Notes under the pieces: model-generated
What the model was told of the DNA's origin: nothing
Database searches by the model: none
What the model saw: the letters and a program-made list of their open reading frames with translations, nothing else
Origin: Aquificota bacterium
GTDB taxonomy: Bacteria; Aquificota; Aquificia; Aquificales; Hydrogenothermaceae
Direction: 5' to 3'
DNA length: 64,000 nucleotides
Assembly (NCBI GenBank): GCA_013153635.1
Contig: JAADDZ010000021.1
Location: 35,905-99,904 of the forward strand
Program-made: the position numbers and the translations under genes
In this document: positions 8,372 to 17,741 of the stretch, piece after piece
Numbering within the stretch: position 1 is the stretch's first letter
Layout: each line of letters starts with the position of its first letter

Positions 8372-8400
8372 TTGCAAAAATTAAAATTCATCTCTATAAT
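8372..8400 (+). promoter_or_regulatory. groESL promoter
   Basis: TTGCAA (8372-8377), 17 bp spacer, consensus TATAAT (8395-8400), about 76 bp before groES. No CIRCE (TTAGCACTC inverted repeat) and no HAIR (CTTGAGT-N7-ACTCAAG) element is visible. Confidence 0.75.
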
Positions 8401-8475
8401 ATTTAATAATTAAATCCTCTACCAAAGATACAAAGGAGGGTAAAAAATTGGTAAAAAACATAGGAGGTAGGAAAG

Positions 8476-8772
8476 ATGGCTAACATTAAACCTCTCTACG
8501 ATAGAGTAGTTATAAAACCTATTGAAGAGGGAGAAGAAAAAACTCCGTCAGGAATTATCATTCCAGACACAGCTAAAGAAAAACCAACCGAAGGTGAAGT
8601 AGTAGCGGTAGGAGAAGGTAGACTCACAGAAAAAGGAGAAATCGTACCGTTAAAAGTCAAAGTCGGTGACAAAGTAATCTACAGCAGATACGCCGGAAAT
8701 GAAATCGTCTTGAATGGGGAAGACCTTATCATTCTTAGAGAAGATGACATTTTAGCTATTTTAGAAAAATAA
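8476..8772 (+). CDS. groES: co-chaperonin GroES
   Basis: 10-kDa lid of the GroEL folding chamber; 98 residues, normal length. Starts [12 protein letters not shown], contains the mobile loop [17 protein letters not shown] and ends with [13 protein letters not shown]. Ribosome site AGGAGG lies 7 nt before the ATG, with an additional AAGGAGGG further upstream. It is first in the two-gene groESL operon, 21 nt before groEL, behind a strong sigma-70-like promoter. Confidence 0.98.
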   Translation: MANIKPLYDRVVIKPIEEGEEKTPSGIIIPDTAKEKPTEGEVVAVGEGRLTEKGEIVPLKVKVGDKVIYSRYAGNEIVLNGEDLIILREDDILAILEK

Positions 8773-8778
8773 AAATAA

Positions 8779-10434
<1,656 letters not shown>

Positions 10435-10461
10435 ATTAAACATTTACCAAACCCTGTTTTT

Positions 10462-10489
10462 AAGCCCCCTTTTAAAAGGGGGCTTTTTT
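10462..10489 (+). terminator. Rho-independent terminator of groESL
   Basis: Perfect 12-bp arms AAGCCCCCTTTT (10462-10473) and AAAAGGGGGCTT (10474-10485) run into a T6 tract. Classic intrinsic terminator, symmetrical enough to work for both strands. Confidence 0.92.
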
Positions 10490-10491
10490 AT

Positions 10492-10520
10492 TTGCTAAAA
10501 TAAAGCGTTTCCCTTATAAT
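10492..10520 (+). promoter_or_regulatory. rpsU promoter
   Basis: TTGCTA (10492-10497), 17 bp, TATAAT (10515-10520), directly after the groEL terminator and 32 bp before the rpsU TTG start. Confidence 0.65.
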
Positions 10521-10552
10521 GTTTTAGATTAACACAAAAGGAGGTCATCGTA

Positions 10553-10753
10553 TTGGCAGTAGTATATGTAAAAGAAGACGAGCCTTTTGAGAAGGCTTTG
10601 AAAAGGTTCAAAAAGATAATAGAAAAAGAAGGTGTTCTAACAGAATATAAGAGAAGAGAGTATTACGAAAAACCATCTGTAAAGAGAAAAAGAAAACAAA
10701 GAGCCGCAAGAAAAAGACTTATAAAAGCATTAAAGAAAAAAGGTCTTTTGTAA
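10553..10753 (+). CDS. rpsU: 30S ribosomal protein S21
   Basis: Basic 66-residue ribosomal protein beginning [20 protein letters not shown] and followed by an Arg/Lys-rich tail ([16 protein letters not shown]), the S21 pattern. Starts with TTG after AAAGGAGGTC. Its TAA shares one base with the ATG of the yqeY gene. Linkage of rpsU with yqeY is common across bacteria. Confidence 0.96.
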   Translation: MAVVYVKEDEPFEKALKRFKKIIEKEGVLTEYKRREYYEKPSVKRKRKQRAARKRLIKALKKKGLL

Positions 10754-11193
10754 TGCTTCTTGAAAAACTTCAAGAAGAAATGAAGAAAGCCTTAAAATCT
10801 GCAGATAAAGATAGATTATCTGTGATTCGTATGCTTATATCAGAGATAAAGAAAGCTCAAATAGACCAAAAAAAAGAGCTTTCTGATGAAGAAATGATAC
10901 AGATTCTTCAAAGATACGCCAAACAAAGAAAAGAATCGATACATCAGTACAAACAAGCGAATAGAGAAGACCTAGCAGAGAAAGAAGAAAAAGAGTTAAA
11001 AATCGTTAGTGAGTTTTTACCAGAACCTATGTCAAGAGAAGAGATAGAAAAAATCGTAGAAGATGTAATAAAAGAAGTGAATGCTACATCTATGAAAGAC
11101 ATGGGAAAAGTTATGAAATTAGTTATGGAAAAAGTAAAGGGTAAAGCAGAAGGTTCTACTGTAAGTGAAATAGTAAAACAAAAACTTTCGTAA
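10753..11193 (+). CDS. yqeY: GatB/YqeY-domain protein
   Basis: 146-residue mostly helical cytosolic protein of the YqeY family, which shares the C-terminal tRNA-binding domain of GatB/GatE. Recognised from [35 protein letters not shown], the mid-helix KQRKESIHQYKQANREDLAEKEEKE with the SEFLPEPMSREEI turn, and MKDMGKVMKLVMEKVKGKAEG. Overlaps rpsU by one base (TAATG). A link to tRNA is known for the GatB domain; a role for stand-alone YqeY is not established. Confidence 0.93.
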   Translation: MLLEKLQEEMKKALKSADKDRLSVIRMLISEIKKAQIDQKKELSDEEMIQILQRYAKQRKESIHQYKQANREDLAEKEEKELKIVSEFLPEPMSREEIEKIVEDVIKEVNATSMKDMGKVMKLVMEKVKGKAEGSTVSEIVKQKLS

Positions 11194-11228
11194 AGTTAGC
11201 TGTTAATAAAATTTATTGAGTATATATT

Positions 11229-11732
11229 ATGCTAGATATAATATTTGCCCTTATTTTTTTATATCTAATAATAATTGGGTTATACAAAGGTTTTGTAGAC
11301 CTGTTTTTTAAATTTCTTGGTATAGGGCTTGGATTCTTTATAGCTATTTTGTGGCATAAAGAACTATCAAATTATCTATCTAAATATTTCAAAGGAAATG
11401 AAGTTCTTATCGATTTTCTATCTTTTGCTTTTTTGTTTTTGTTAATATTTAGTTTTTTTATGGTTCTAAATACAGTTTTATCTAGATATGTTAACCGAAT
11501 AACATTTTTCGCATTTTTGGATAGGATTTTAGGTGTGTTTCTAGGAATTCTCGTGTTCTTTTTGATAATGTATTCTATCTATGTACTTTCTCTTTCTAAC
11601 GAAGCGGTTTATGAGCTGATGCAGAGTTCTAAACTATACAAGCATTTTGAAAAGTTTATCCAAAATTATAACCTTGCCAGTGTGTATATCTTCGCACAAA
11701 ATTCTAAATCAGAGCAGAGCTTTAAAGCATAA
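11229..11732 (+). CDS. cvpA: CvpA-family inner-membrane protein
   Basis: 167 residues with four predicted membrane helices. The N-terminus MLDIIFALIFLYLIIIGLYKGF matches CvpA (colicin V production protein), as does the helix pattern continuing to about residue 125. The remaining C-terminal 40 residues are soluble. CvpA proteins affect envelope stress tolerance, mechanism unknown. The C-terminal 67 nt overlap the convergent aldolase gene in antisense, an unusually long tail overlap. No strong ribosome site is visible (TATATATT before the ATG). Confidence 0.82.
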   Translation: MLDIIFALIFLYLIIIGLYKGFVDLFFKFLGIGLGFFIAILWHKELSNYLSKYFKGNEVLIDFLSFAFLFLLIFSFFMVLNTVLSRYVNRITFFAFLDRILGVFLGILVFFLIMYSIYVLSLSNEAVYELMQSSKLYKHFEKFIQNYNLASVYIFAQNSKSEQSFKA

Positions 11733-12259
11733 TTTAAACTATCAGCTTTAACGAAAACTCCGTGGGTTTTAACTAAACAAAGGTTATACTCCTTCAGTAC
11801 AGAGGATACCTCCTGTGCAAGCTCTAAAGAAGCGGTAGCTTTTTCAACATCTACTATAGGAACTGTACCTATGAAAAGTTTCCCTTCATTGTCTATAGGC
11901 TCAAAATATCTTTCCATCTTAAAGGTAAGAGAGGTGGCATAGATTGGGTGAGCATGGATTATTGCTTTTGCATCAGTTTTTTTATAGATTTCTCTATGAA
12001 CTATCAGCTCGCTTGATGCTTCTTTGTCCTTTTCTTGAGGTTTATCTATACTCACAGTAATTAGGTCTTCTTTTTTTAAAAACCCTAACATTCGTCCTGT
12101 TTTTGTGATGATGATACTGTCTTTGTGTTTTACGCTTATATTCCCAGCATGGCTTGTAACTAATCCTTCTTTATACAAGACTTTTCCTGTAAAAATTATA
12201 TCTTTTGATATAAAATCTAACTCATCTTTGTAACACTTTATATAGGATTTGTAACTCAT
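11666..12259 (-). CDS. class II aldolase/adducin-family protein
   Basis: 197-residue zinc-dependent sugar-phosphate aldolase or relative, cytosolic. The N-terminal GLVTSHAGNISVKHKD (substrate/phosphate site), SSELIVHREIY (catalytic Glu), HAHPIYA (two zinc His) and VKTHGVF (third zinc His) give a complete family signature. Likely substrates include fuculose-1-phosphate or methylthioribulose-1-phosphate type compounds; I cannot assign one. Last gene of the proA-panB-tsaC-methyltransferase run, ATGA-overlapped with the methyltransferase. It ends 67 nt inside the opposite-strand cvpA. Confidence 0.88.
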   Translation of the reverse strand: MSYKSYIKCYKDELDFISKDIIFTGKVLYKEGLVTSHAGNISVKHKDSIIITKTGRMLGFLKKEDLITVSIDKPQEKDKEASSELIVHREIYKKTDAKAIIHAHPIYATSLTFKMERYFEPIDNEGKLFIGTVPIVDVEKATASLELAQEVSSVLKEYNLCLVKTHGVFVKADSLNYALKLCSDLEFCAKIYTLARL

Positions 12260-12891
12260 TTTTTCTTTGCCCTTATCACTACAAAAGAGCCTTTTCCATA
12301 ACCTTCTTTTATAGGTTCTATCTGTTCTATGTTTTCTAAATCTTTAAATATAGTTTGAACTATATCGAACTGTTTAAAACCTACTTCACTTAAAACAGAG
12401 ATTAGCTCTTTTGGAGTTACGAAATTTGCTTCTTTATAGAATGGATTTTCTTCTTTTATGCTTTGATAATATCTTCCTAGTTTTGAGTTTTTATCTATAA
12501 ATCCTATTACTATGTACCCTTCCTCTGTCAAAACTCTATAGGCTTCTTCTAAAGATTTTTTAACGTCATCTACAAAGCAGATTGTAGTTACTATCAAAAT
12601 ACAGTCAAAGGTTTTGTCTCCAAAAGGTAGGTCTTCAGCTACTCCTTTGTAAACAGTTAACCCTCTTTTTTTTGCTAATTTTGTCATTTTGGGAGAAGGT
12701 TCTAGACCGTATTTTATACCTAAAGGTTTAGCGAATCTTCCTGTACCAACTCCTATCTCTATACATTTTTCTCTATCTTTAGGTAGAAGTCTATCTACCG
12801 CTTTTAGTTGGGATAGATACGCATATTTATGTTTTTTAAACCAGATGTCATACCTATTTGTAAATCTTTCAAAGGGTTCTATCTTTGGCAT
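12256..12891 (-). CDS. class I SAM-dependent methyltransferase
   Basis: 211 residues with the Rossmann SAM-binding motif CIEIGVGTGRFAKPLG (about 40-55), the acidic loop YGLEPS, an LPFGDKTFDCILIV motif IV region and EEAYRVLTEEGYIVIGFID motif VI. This Methyltransf_11/UbiE-like pattern does not identify the substrate. Starts with an ATG overlapping the tsaC stop by one base and ends overlapping the aldolase start by 4 nt, so translation is probably coupled. No menaquinone-specific hallmark is seen. Confidence 0.88.
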   Translation of the reverse strand: MPKIEPFERFTNRYDIWFKKHKYAYLSQLKAVDRLLPKDREKCIEIGVGTGRFAKPLGIKYGLEPSPKMTKLAKKRGLTVYKGVAEDLPFGDKTFDCILIVTTICFVDDVKKSLEEAYRVLTEEGYIVIGFIDKNSKLGRYYQSIKEENPFYKEANFVTPKELISVLSEVGFKQFDIVQTIFKDLENIEQIEPIKEGYGKGSFVVIRAKKK

Positions 12892-13454
12892 TATTTTCTT
12901 ATATAGATTATTTCGTTATTTTTTATCTTTACTATAGGTGAGGGTTTTTTTTCTGCTTTTCCTTCATCTACATAAATATCGATAAGATTCCCAAAATAAT
13001 CTACAGCTTCTTGTACCGTCTTTGCTGGTTCTTTTCCTTCAGGGTTAGCACTAGGAGCTATTAAGGGAGTTTCTAATCTTTGGATAAAATCTTTTAGATT
13101 TTGCTTTGCTGGAATTCTAAACGCAAGAGTATTAGTCCCTCTGTGGAGATACTCTAACTGTTTTGGGGTGTTTAGATTAAGTATCACTGTTATTCCCTCT
13201 TTTTGTAATATCTCCTTTTCTTTTTGGGAAATTTGAACATCAAAATGTTTTTTTATAAATTCTACCGAAGGAACAAGCATCAAAAAGGGTTTTGACGGTG
13301 TTCTTCCCTTTATTTCATAAACCCTTTCTACCGCTTTTTTATCAAGAGCATTAGCAACTACGCCGTAAAGAGTGTCTGTTTTTATCACTGCTGTTTTTCC
13401 ATTTTTTAAAACGTCAAAAGCTTTGCCTAAATCTTTTGTTATTGTTGGCATCAT
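12891..13454 (-). CDS. tsaC: threonylcarbamoyl-AMP synthase (short Sua5/YrdC type)
   Basis: Makes threonylcarbamoyl-AMP from threonine, bicarbonate and ATP for t6A37 on ANN-decoding tRNAs. 187 residues, the YrdC-domain-only length, lacking the Sua5 C-terminal domain. Motifs: TAVIKTDTLYGVVANAL, the basic ligand loop YEIKGRTPSKPF, TNTLAFRIP and PLIAPSANPEGKEPAKT. ATG 13454 overlaps panB by 4 nt; a second ATG at 13451 follows. Partners tsaB, tsaD and tsaE are not in the window. Confidence 0.93.
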   Translation of the reverse strand: MMPTITKDLGKAFDVLKNGKTAVIKTDTLYGVVANALDKKAVERVYEIKGRTPSKPFLMLVPSVEFIKKHFDVQISQKEKEILQKEGITVILNLNTPKQLEYLHRGTNTLAFRIPAKQNLKDFIQRLETPLIAPSANPEGKEPAKTVQEAVDYFGNLIDIYVDEGKAEKKPSPIVKIKNNEIIYIRK

Positions 13455-14242
13455 TCGTATGTGTAATTTTCATCTGGAAATATACCTTCTTGTACTTCTT
13501 CTTTAAATTTTTCAAGGGATTCTACTATCATTTTCCCTGCTTCCATGTATCTTTTTACGAATTTAGGGGTTTTTTCGAATATTCCTATTAGGTCATGTAA
13601 TACTAAGACTTGACCATCTGTTTTGTTCCCTGCTCCAATCCCAATAGTAGGAATTTCTAAAAAATCTGTTATCTCTTGGGCTAATTTAGAAGGAACAGCT
13701 TCTAAAACTATAGAAAAAACTCCTGCCTGCTCTAGAATTTTTGCGTCTTTTATTATTTTTTTCTGCTGTTCTAGGGTTCTTCCTTGTACTTTATAGCCTC
13801 CTAAGGCGTGAACAGATTGAGGTGTAAGTCCTAAATGTCCCATAACAGGTATCCCTATTGATACTAATTTTTCTACTGTTTTGGCTATCTCTTCTCCACC
13901 TTCTAGTTTTACTGCGTTGGCTCCGGTCTCTTTTAGTATCCTTCCTGCATTTTTGGTAGCTTCATCTTTGTTTACCTGATAGCTTAAAAACGGCATATCT
14001 ACCACTATAAATGTGTTAGGCGCTCCTCTTCTTACAGCTTTTGCGTGATATATCATCTCTTCGAGAGTAACTGGTAAAGTAGTATTTCTTCCTTGGATAA
14101 CCATTCCAAGAGAATCCCCAACTAAAATCGTATCTATGCCTGCCTTTTCACATAGCATCGCAGACCAATAGTCGTATGTAGAAATCATTGTGATTTTTCT
14201 TTTTTCTTTTTTTGCTTTTAAAAAATCTATTATTGTTTTCAT
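13451..14242 (-). CDS. panB: 3-methyl-2-oxobutanoate hydroxymethyltransferase
   Basis: First committed step of pantothenate/CoA synthesis: ketoisovalerate plus methylene-tetrahydrofolate gives ketopantoate. 263 residues, standard. Contains MISTYDYWSAMLCEKAGID, LVGDSLGMVIQG (metal Asp), VDMPFLSY, VKLEGGEE, GHLGLTPQS and IGIGAGNKTDGQ. It starts 2 nt after proA and overlaps tsaC by 4 nt, so it is mid-operon. panC and panD are not nearby. Confidence 0.97.
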   Translation of the reverse strand: MKTIIDFLKAKKEKRKITMISTYDYWSAMLCEKAGIDTILVGDSLGMVIQGRNTTLPVTLEEMIYHAKAVRRGAPNTFIVVDMPFLSYQVNKDEATKNAGRILKETGANAVKLEGGEEIAKTVEKLVSIGIPVMGHLGLTPQSVHALGGYKVQGRTLEQQKKIIKDAKILEQAGVFSIVLEAVPSKLAQEITDFLEIPTIGIGAGNKTDGQVLVLHDLIGIFEKTPKFVKRYMEAGKMIVESLEKFKEEVQEGIFPDENYTYE

Positions 14243-14244
14243 CT

Positions 14245-15591
14245 TTATCCTTGGTTACATGCTGTTTCATCTATCTCGGGTGTTTGCTCTTTTTCTTTTG
14301 GTATACCAAAGTTATCTCTTATCTGACCGTTACCAAAAATGATATATTTTGGTATGGTTAGGTCTTTTAATCCCATTGGTCCTCTTACATGTATCTTATC
14401 TGTGGATATACCCATCTCTGCACCTAGACCAAACTCATTACCATCTGTAAACCTTGTAGAGGCGTTTATATAAACTGCGGCACTGTCTATCTCGTTTATA
14501 AATCTCATGCCTTTTGTATAGTTTTCTGTAACGATAGAGTCAGAATGTCCTGAACCATATTTATTAATAAAATCTATAGCCTCATCAAAGGTATCTACCA
14601 CTTTTACTGCAATTATAAGGTCTAGGAATTCTTCATAATAATCTTCTTCTGTAGCTGGCACAATCTCTACATCTTGGGCTTCTGGAGCATCTTGTAAGAT
14701 TTTTAGGCTTTTTTCGTCACATCTCATCTCTACTCCCGCTTTTCCGTAGTAGTAAGCTATTTTTGGTAAAAATTCTTCTGCTATATCTGCATGTACTACA
14801 AGGTTCTCTATAGCGTTACACACAGAGGGTCTTTGAACTTTTGCATTGTACGCTATGTTTAACGCTTTTTCCATATCTGCTTCACTGTCTACATACAGGT
14901 TACAAACTCCTTTGTAATGTTTTATAACTGGCATTTTTGCTTTTTCTACTACTGTTTTTATAAGTCCCTCTCCTCCTCTTGGAATAGCTACATCTATATA
15001 GTTATCCATTTTTAATAACAGGTTTACAGCCTCCCTATCTGTTGTGTCTACGAACTCAACCGCTGTTTCTGGAAATCCTGTTTCTTTTGATGCTTGCTTT
15101 ATAATGTCTACTAAGATTCTGTTCGAATTTATAGTCTCACTGCCTCCTTTCAATATAACAGCGTTAGACGACTTTATACAAAGAGCCGCCGCTTCAATAG
15201 TAACATTTGGTCTTGATTCGTATATGATTAAAATAGTACCAAGTGGAACTCGCATCTGTCCTACTCTTAAACCATTGGGTCTTGTCCACATATGGATAAC
15301 TTCTCCTACTGGGTCTGGAAGAGATGCTACATCTTGAAGTACTTTTACCATTCCTTCTATTCTTTTTTCATTCAAGGTAAGCCTATCCAAAAGAGCTTTG
15401 GAGTATCCTTTTCTTCTTGCTTTTTCTAAATCTTTCTTGTTTTCTTCTATAATTTCATTTTTTCTCTCTATCAAGAGCTGTGCAGTCTTCAATAGAGTAT
15501 CATCTTTAGTTTTTGTATTTAATTTAAGAAGTTTCTTTTGAGATTTTTTAGCATTTTGAGCTATGTACTCTATATATTTTTTTAACTCCAT
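14245..15591 (-). CDS. proA: gamma-glutamyl phosphate reductase
   Basis: NADPH-dependent reduction of glutamyl-5-phosphate in proline synthesis; aldehyde-dehydrogenase fold. 448 residues from ATG 15591, chosen because GAGGTGAG lies just upstream; the frame extends to 15648 without support. Motifs: IIYESRPNVTIEAAALCIKSSNAVILKGG split over the nucleotide-binding region, IPRGGEGLI, the catalytic-cysteine region KVQRPSVCNAIE, and RFTDGNEFGLGAEMGIST. First gene of a five-gene minus-strand run. proB is not in the window. Confidence 0.97.
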   Translation of the reverse strand: MELKKYIEYIAQNAKKSQKKLLKLNTKTKDDTLLKTAQLLIERKNEIIEENKKDLEKARRKGYSKALLDRLTLNEKRIEGMVKVLQDVASLPDPVGEVIHMWTRPNGLRVGQMRVPLGTILIIYESRPNVTIEAAALCIKSSNAVILKGGSETINSNRILVDIIKQASKETGFPETAVEFVDTTDREAVNLLLKMDNYIDVAIPRGGEGLIKTVVEKAKMPVIKHYKGVCNLYVDSEADMEKALNIAYNAKVQRPSVCNAIENLVVHADIAEEFLPKIAYYYGKAGVEMRCDEKSLKILQDAPEAQDVEIVPATEEDYYEEFLDLIIAVKVVDTFDEAIDFINKYGSGHSDSIVTENYTKGMRFINEIDSAAVYINASTRFTDGNEFGLGAEMGISTDKIHVRGPMGLKDLTIPKYIIFGNGQIRDNFGIPKEKEQTPEIDETACNQG

Positions 15592-15657
15592 AAGCTCACC
15601 TCGATTTTTGTATATTCTACTTACTATAAAAATGTCTATTAGATACAAATTTTCAAA

Positions 15658-15680
15658 CTTTGATTATAATTATATCAAAG
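15658..15680. repeat. inverted repeat in the proA/CopD-like divergent region
   Basis: Perfect 7-bp arms CTTTGAT (15658-15664) and ATCAAAG (15674-15680) around a 9-bp AT core that itself contains TATAAT. It lies 24 bp before the plus-strand gene and 67 bp before proA. Operator-like, no regulator proposed. Confidence 0.4.
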
Positions 15681-15703
15681 GCTTTTTATAAAAAGGTAAT
15701 AAT

Positions 15704-16153
15704 ATGAAAGAATTTATACTCACAATCCATATCTTGATAGCCTCTTTTTGGATAGGTGGTATGCTGTTCATGGTTTTGGTTTTATCTCCTTACATAAAAA
15801 ATCTTCCAAACAGTACAAAACTCTACAAAGCGGTAGGAAAAAGATACAGTATTATTGGAACAGTTTTTGGTCTACCTGCTTTATTTGTAACAGGCATTCT
15901 AAATATGAAAAATATAGGATTTCCTATCAGTGAGCTTATCAATCCTGCAAATATTTATACAGTAGTTCTCCAGCATAAATTTTTCTTGTTTTTGGTCACT
16001 TCTTTATTAGCTGTAGTTCATGATTTTTATCTTGGAGAGAGAGCCAATAAAAGCGAAAAATTAAGAAAAACTACAAGATTCGTGGGAATCGCAAATCTGT
16101 TAATAGGTATAGCTATCATTTACTTAGCTACCAAGTTAAGATTTGGTGGATAG
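15704..16153 (+). CDS. CopD-like four-helix membrane protein
   Basis: 149 residues, four hydrophobic helices. The first helix HILIASFWIGGMLFMVLVL and the third QHKFFLFLVTSLLAVVHDFYLGE carry membrane-embedded histidines in the arrangement seen in CopD/PcoD-like and related haem- or copper-associated proteins. No soluble domain. A ribosome site AAAAAGGTAATA precedes the ATG. It overlaps obg by 18 nt tail-to-tail. Function not known beyond the family resemblance; a haem-binding role is an alternative to copper handling. Confidence 0.62.
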   Translation: MKEFILTIHILIASFWIGGMLFMVLVLSPYIKNLPNSTKLYKAVGKRYSIIGTVFGLPALFVTGILNMKNIGFPISELINPANIYTVVLQHKFFLFLVTSLLAVVHDFYLGERANKSEKLRKTTRFVGIANLLIGIAIIYLATKLRFGG

Positions 16154-17164
16154 CTCTTTTTCTTTCATTTTTTCGTAGGTGTCTTTAATAGTATTGATTA
16201 AAGTGTCTATTCCTTCTTTTGTTACCAAAGAAATAGGGATAAAAGGATAATTTTTTTCTTTAAAGTACTTTTTCAATTTTTCTATTCGAGATTTATCTGA
16301 TAACATATCTATCTTATTCCCTACTACTATCTGGGGTTTTTCTAAAAGTTTTGGAGAGTAGTTTTTTAGCTCTGTGTTTATGAGTTCAAATGCTTCTATA
16401 GGGTCTTTTTGGCTAAAGTCTGAAATGTCTAACATATGTATCAAAAATTTGGTTCTTTCTATATGTTTTAAAAATTCATGTCCTAGACCTGCTCCTTGGG
16501 AAGCTCCTTCTATAAGTCCCGGAATATCCGCAAGCACTATTGATTTTCCCCTATCTAACTGCAAAACTCCTAACACAGGACTCAAAGTTGTAAAAGGATA
16601 ATCTGCGATTTTTGGTTTGGCATGAGATAAGGTAGAAATCAATGTAGATTTTCCAACATTAGGAAGACCTATAATCCCTGCATCTGCAAGTAATTTTAAT
16701 TCTAGTTCTATCCAACGTTCTTGACCTTTTTCTCCTTCTTCTGAATAATCTGGAGTTTGGTTTGTAGGAGATTTAAAAGATGCGTTTCCTCTTCCTCCTT
16801 TTCCACCTTTTGCCACTATTACAGATTGACCATCTTTCGTCAAATCTGCTAAAACTTCACCTGTTTGAGCATCTTTTACTACCGTTCCTACTGGAACTCT
16901 CAATACAAGGTCTTCCGCTGATTTTCCATGTTTATTAGAACCAGAACCAGCTTGACCACTTTTTGCTTTGTAATGTCTTTTGTATTTGTAATCCATAAGA
17001 GTTCGCAGTCTTTTGTCTGCTTTTATAACTACATCTCCACCTTTACCACCACTTCCACCAGAAGGTCCTCCAAATGGGACAAATTTTTCTCTACGAAATG
17101 CAACGCAACCTCTTCCTCCACTTCCACCTTTTACAAAAATTTTTGCCTTATCTATAAATTTCAT
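16136..17164 (-). CDS. obg: Obg/CgtA ribosome-associated GTPase
   Basis: Essential GTPase acting in 50S maturation and stress signalling. 342 residues: a glycine-rich OBG domain 1-158 (FVKGGSGGRGCVAFRREK, repeated GG pairs) and a G domain with GLPNVGKSTLI (P-loop), YPFTTL (switch I), DIPGLIEGA and VVGNKIDML. It lacks the extra C-terminal OCT domain of some Gram-positive Obg proteins. AAGGAA provides the ribosome site. Usually near rplU/rpmA, not so here. Confidence 0.97.
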   Translation of the reverse strand: MKFIDKAKIFVKGGSGGRGCVAFRREKFVPFGGPSGGSGGKGGDVVIKADKRLRTLMDYKYKRHYKAKSGQAGSGSNKHGKSAEDLVLRVPVGTVVKDAQTGEVLADLTKDGQSVIVAKGGKGGRGNASFKSPTNQTPDYSEEGEKGQERWIELELKLLADAGIIGLPNVGKSTLISTLSHAKPKIADYPFTTLSPVLGVLQLDRGKSIVLADIPGLIEGASQGAGLGHEFLKHIERTKFLIHMLDISDFSQKDPIEAFELINTELKNYSPKLLEKPQIVVGNKIDMLSDKSRIEKLKKYFKEKNYPFIPISLVTKEGIDTLINTIKDTYEKMKEKELSTKS

Positions 17165-17275
17165 CTTTTCCTTCTGTCTGGTGGTTTAGCCCCAATAATT
17201 TATATCACAGTTAATAGATTTCAATCTAAAGTTTATGTATATTTAAAATTAAGTACAGCAAAATAAGGATAAAAA

Positions 17276-17617
17276 ATGAAAGAAAAAAAAGAAGCTTTAC
17301 TTCTTAGGGTATTCATTGGAGAAAAAGATAGAGACAAAAAAACAAAAAAACTCCTCTATAAAAGAATTGTTGAAATCTTAAAAGAAAACAATATAGCAGG
17401 CGCTACCGTTTTACGGGGCATTTTAGGGTATGGAGCTTCTTCAAAGATTCACGAATTTTCGATTCTCTCTATATCTGAAGACCTCCCTGTTGTGATAGAA
17501 GCGGTTGATGAAGAAGATAAAATCAAAAAGGTCATTCCAAAAATAGAAGAGATTCTCTCTAGCGGGCTTATAACTACCGAAAAAGTTAATGTGGTGGTTT
17601 ATGTTAGTGAAAATTAA
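17276..17617 (+). CDS. DUF190-family protein
   Basis: 113-residue ferredoxin-like small protein of the DUF190 family, recognised by LLRVFIGEKDRDKKTKKLLYKRIVEIL, GATVLRGILGYG and the LPVVIEAVDEEDKI strand. The fold resembles PII nucleotide sensors, and some DUF190 genes lie beside fluoride exporters (CrcB), but no crcB is next to it here, so no role is assigned. AAGGA ribosome site. Its stop codon is one base from the 3' end of the opposite-strand tRNA-Asn. Confidence 0.88.
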   Translation: MKEKKEALLLRVFIGEKDRDKKTKKLLYKRIVEILKENNIAGATVLRGILGYGASSKIHEFSILSISEDLPVVIEAVDEEDKIKKVIPKIEEILSSGLITTEKVNVVVYVSEN

Positions 17618-17618
17618 A

Positions 17619-17694
17619 TGGCTCCGGAGGAGGGATTCGAACCCCCGACCCGGCGGTTAACAGCCGCCTGCTCTGCCAGCTGAGCTACTCCGGA
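17619..17694 (-). tRNA. tRNA-Asn (GTT anticodon)
   Basis: 76 nt with encoded CCA. On the minus strand: acceptor TCCGGAG/CTCCGGA, D-arm GCTC..GAGC, anticodon arm GGCGG-CTGTTAA-CCGCC giving GTT, T-arm with TTCGAAT loop, discriminator G then CCA. All stems pair, with one G-T wobble in the T stem. Decodes AAC/AAT. It lies 47 nt downstream of bpsA, on the same strand. Confidence 0.97.
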
Positions 17695-17741
17695 GCAGTT
17701 AGATAAATAATATATCAAACGATATGAATTTTTTCAAGTGC

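Noticed and set aside
8372..8377. TTGCAA occurrences (groES, hsp20, mfd) as an operator repeat family
   Set aside because: Each aligns as a -35 box 16-18 bp from a -10 and also occurs at the non-heat-shock gene mfd; treated as promoter preference, with only the longer CTTGCAAAA kept as a weak note.
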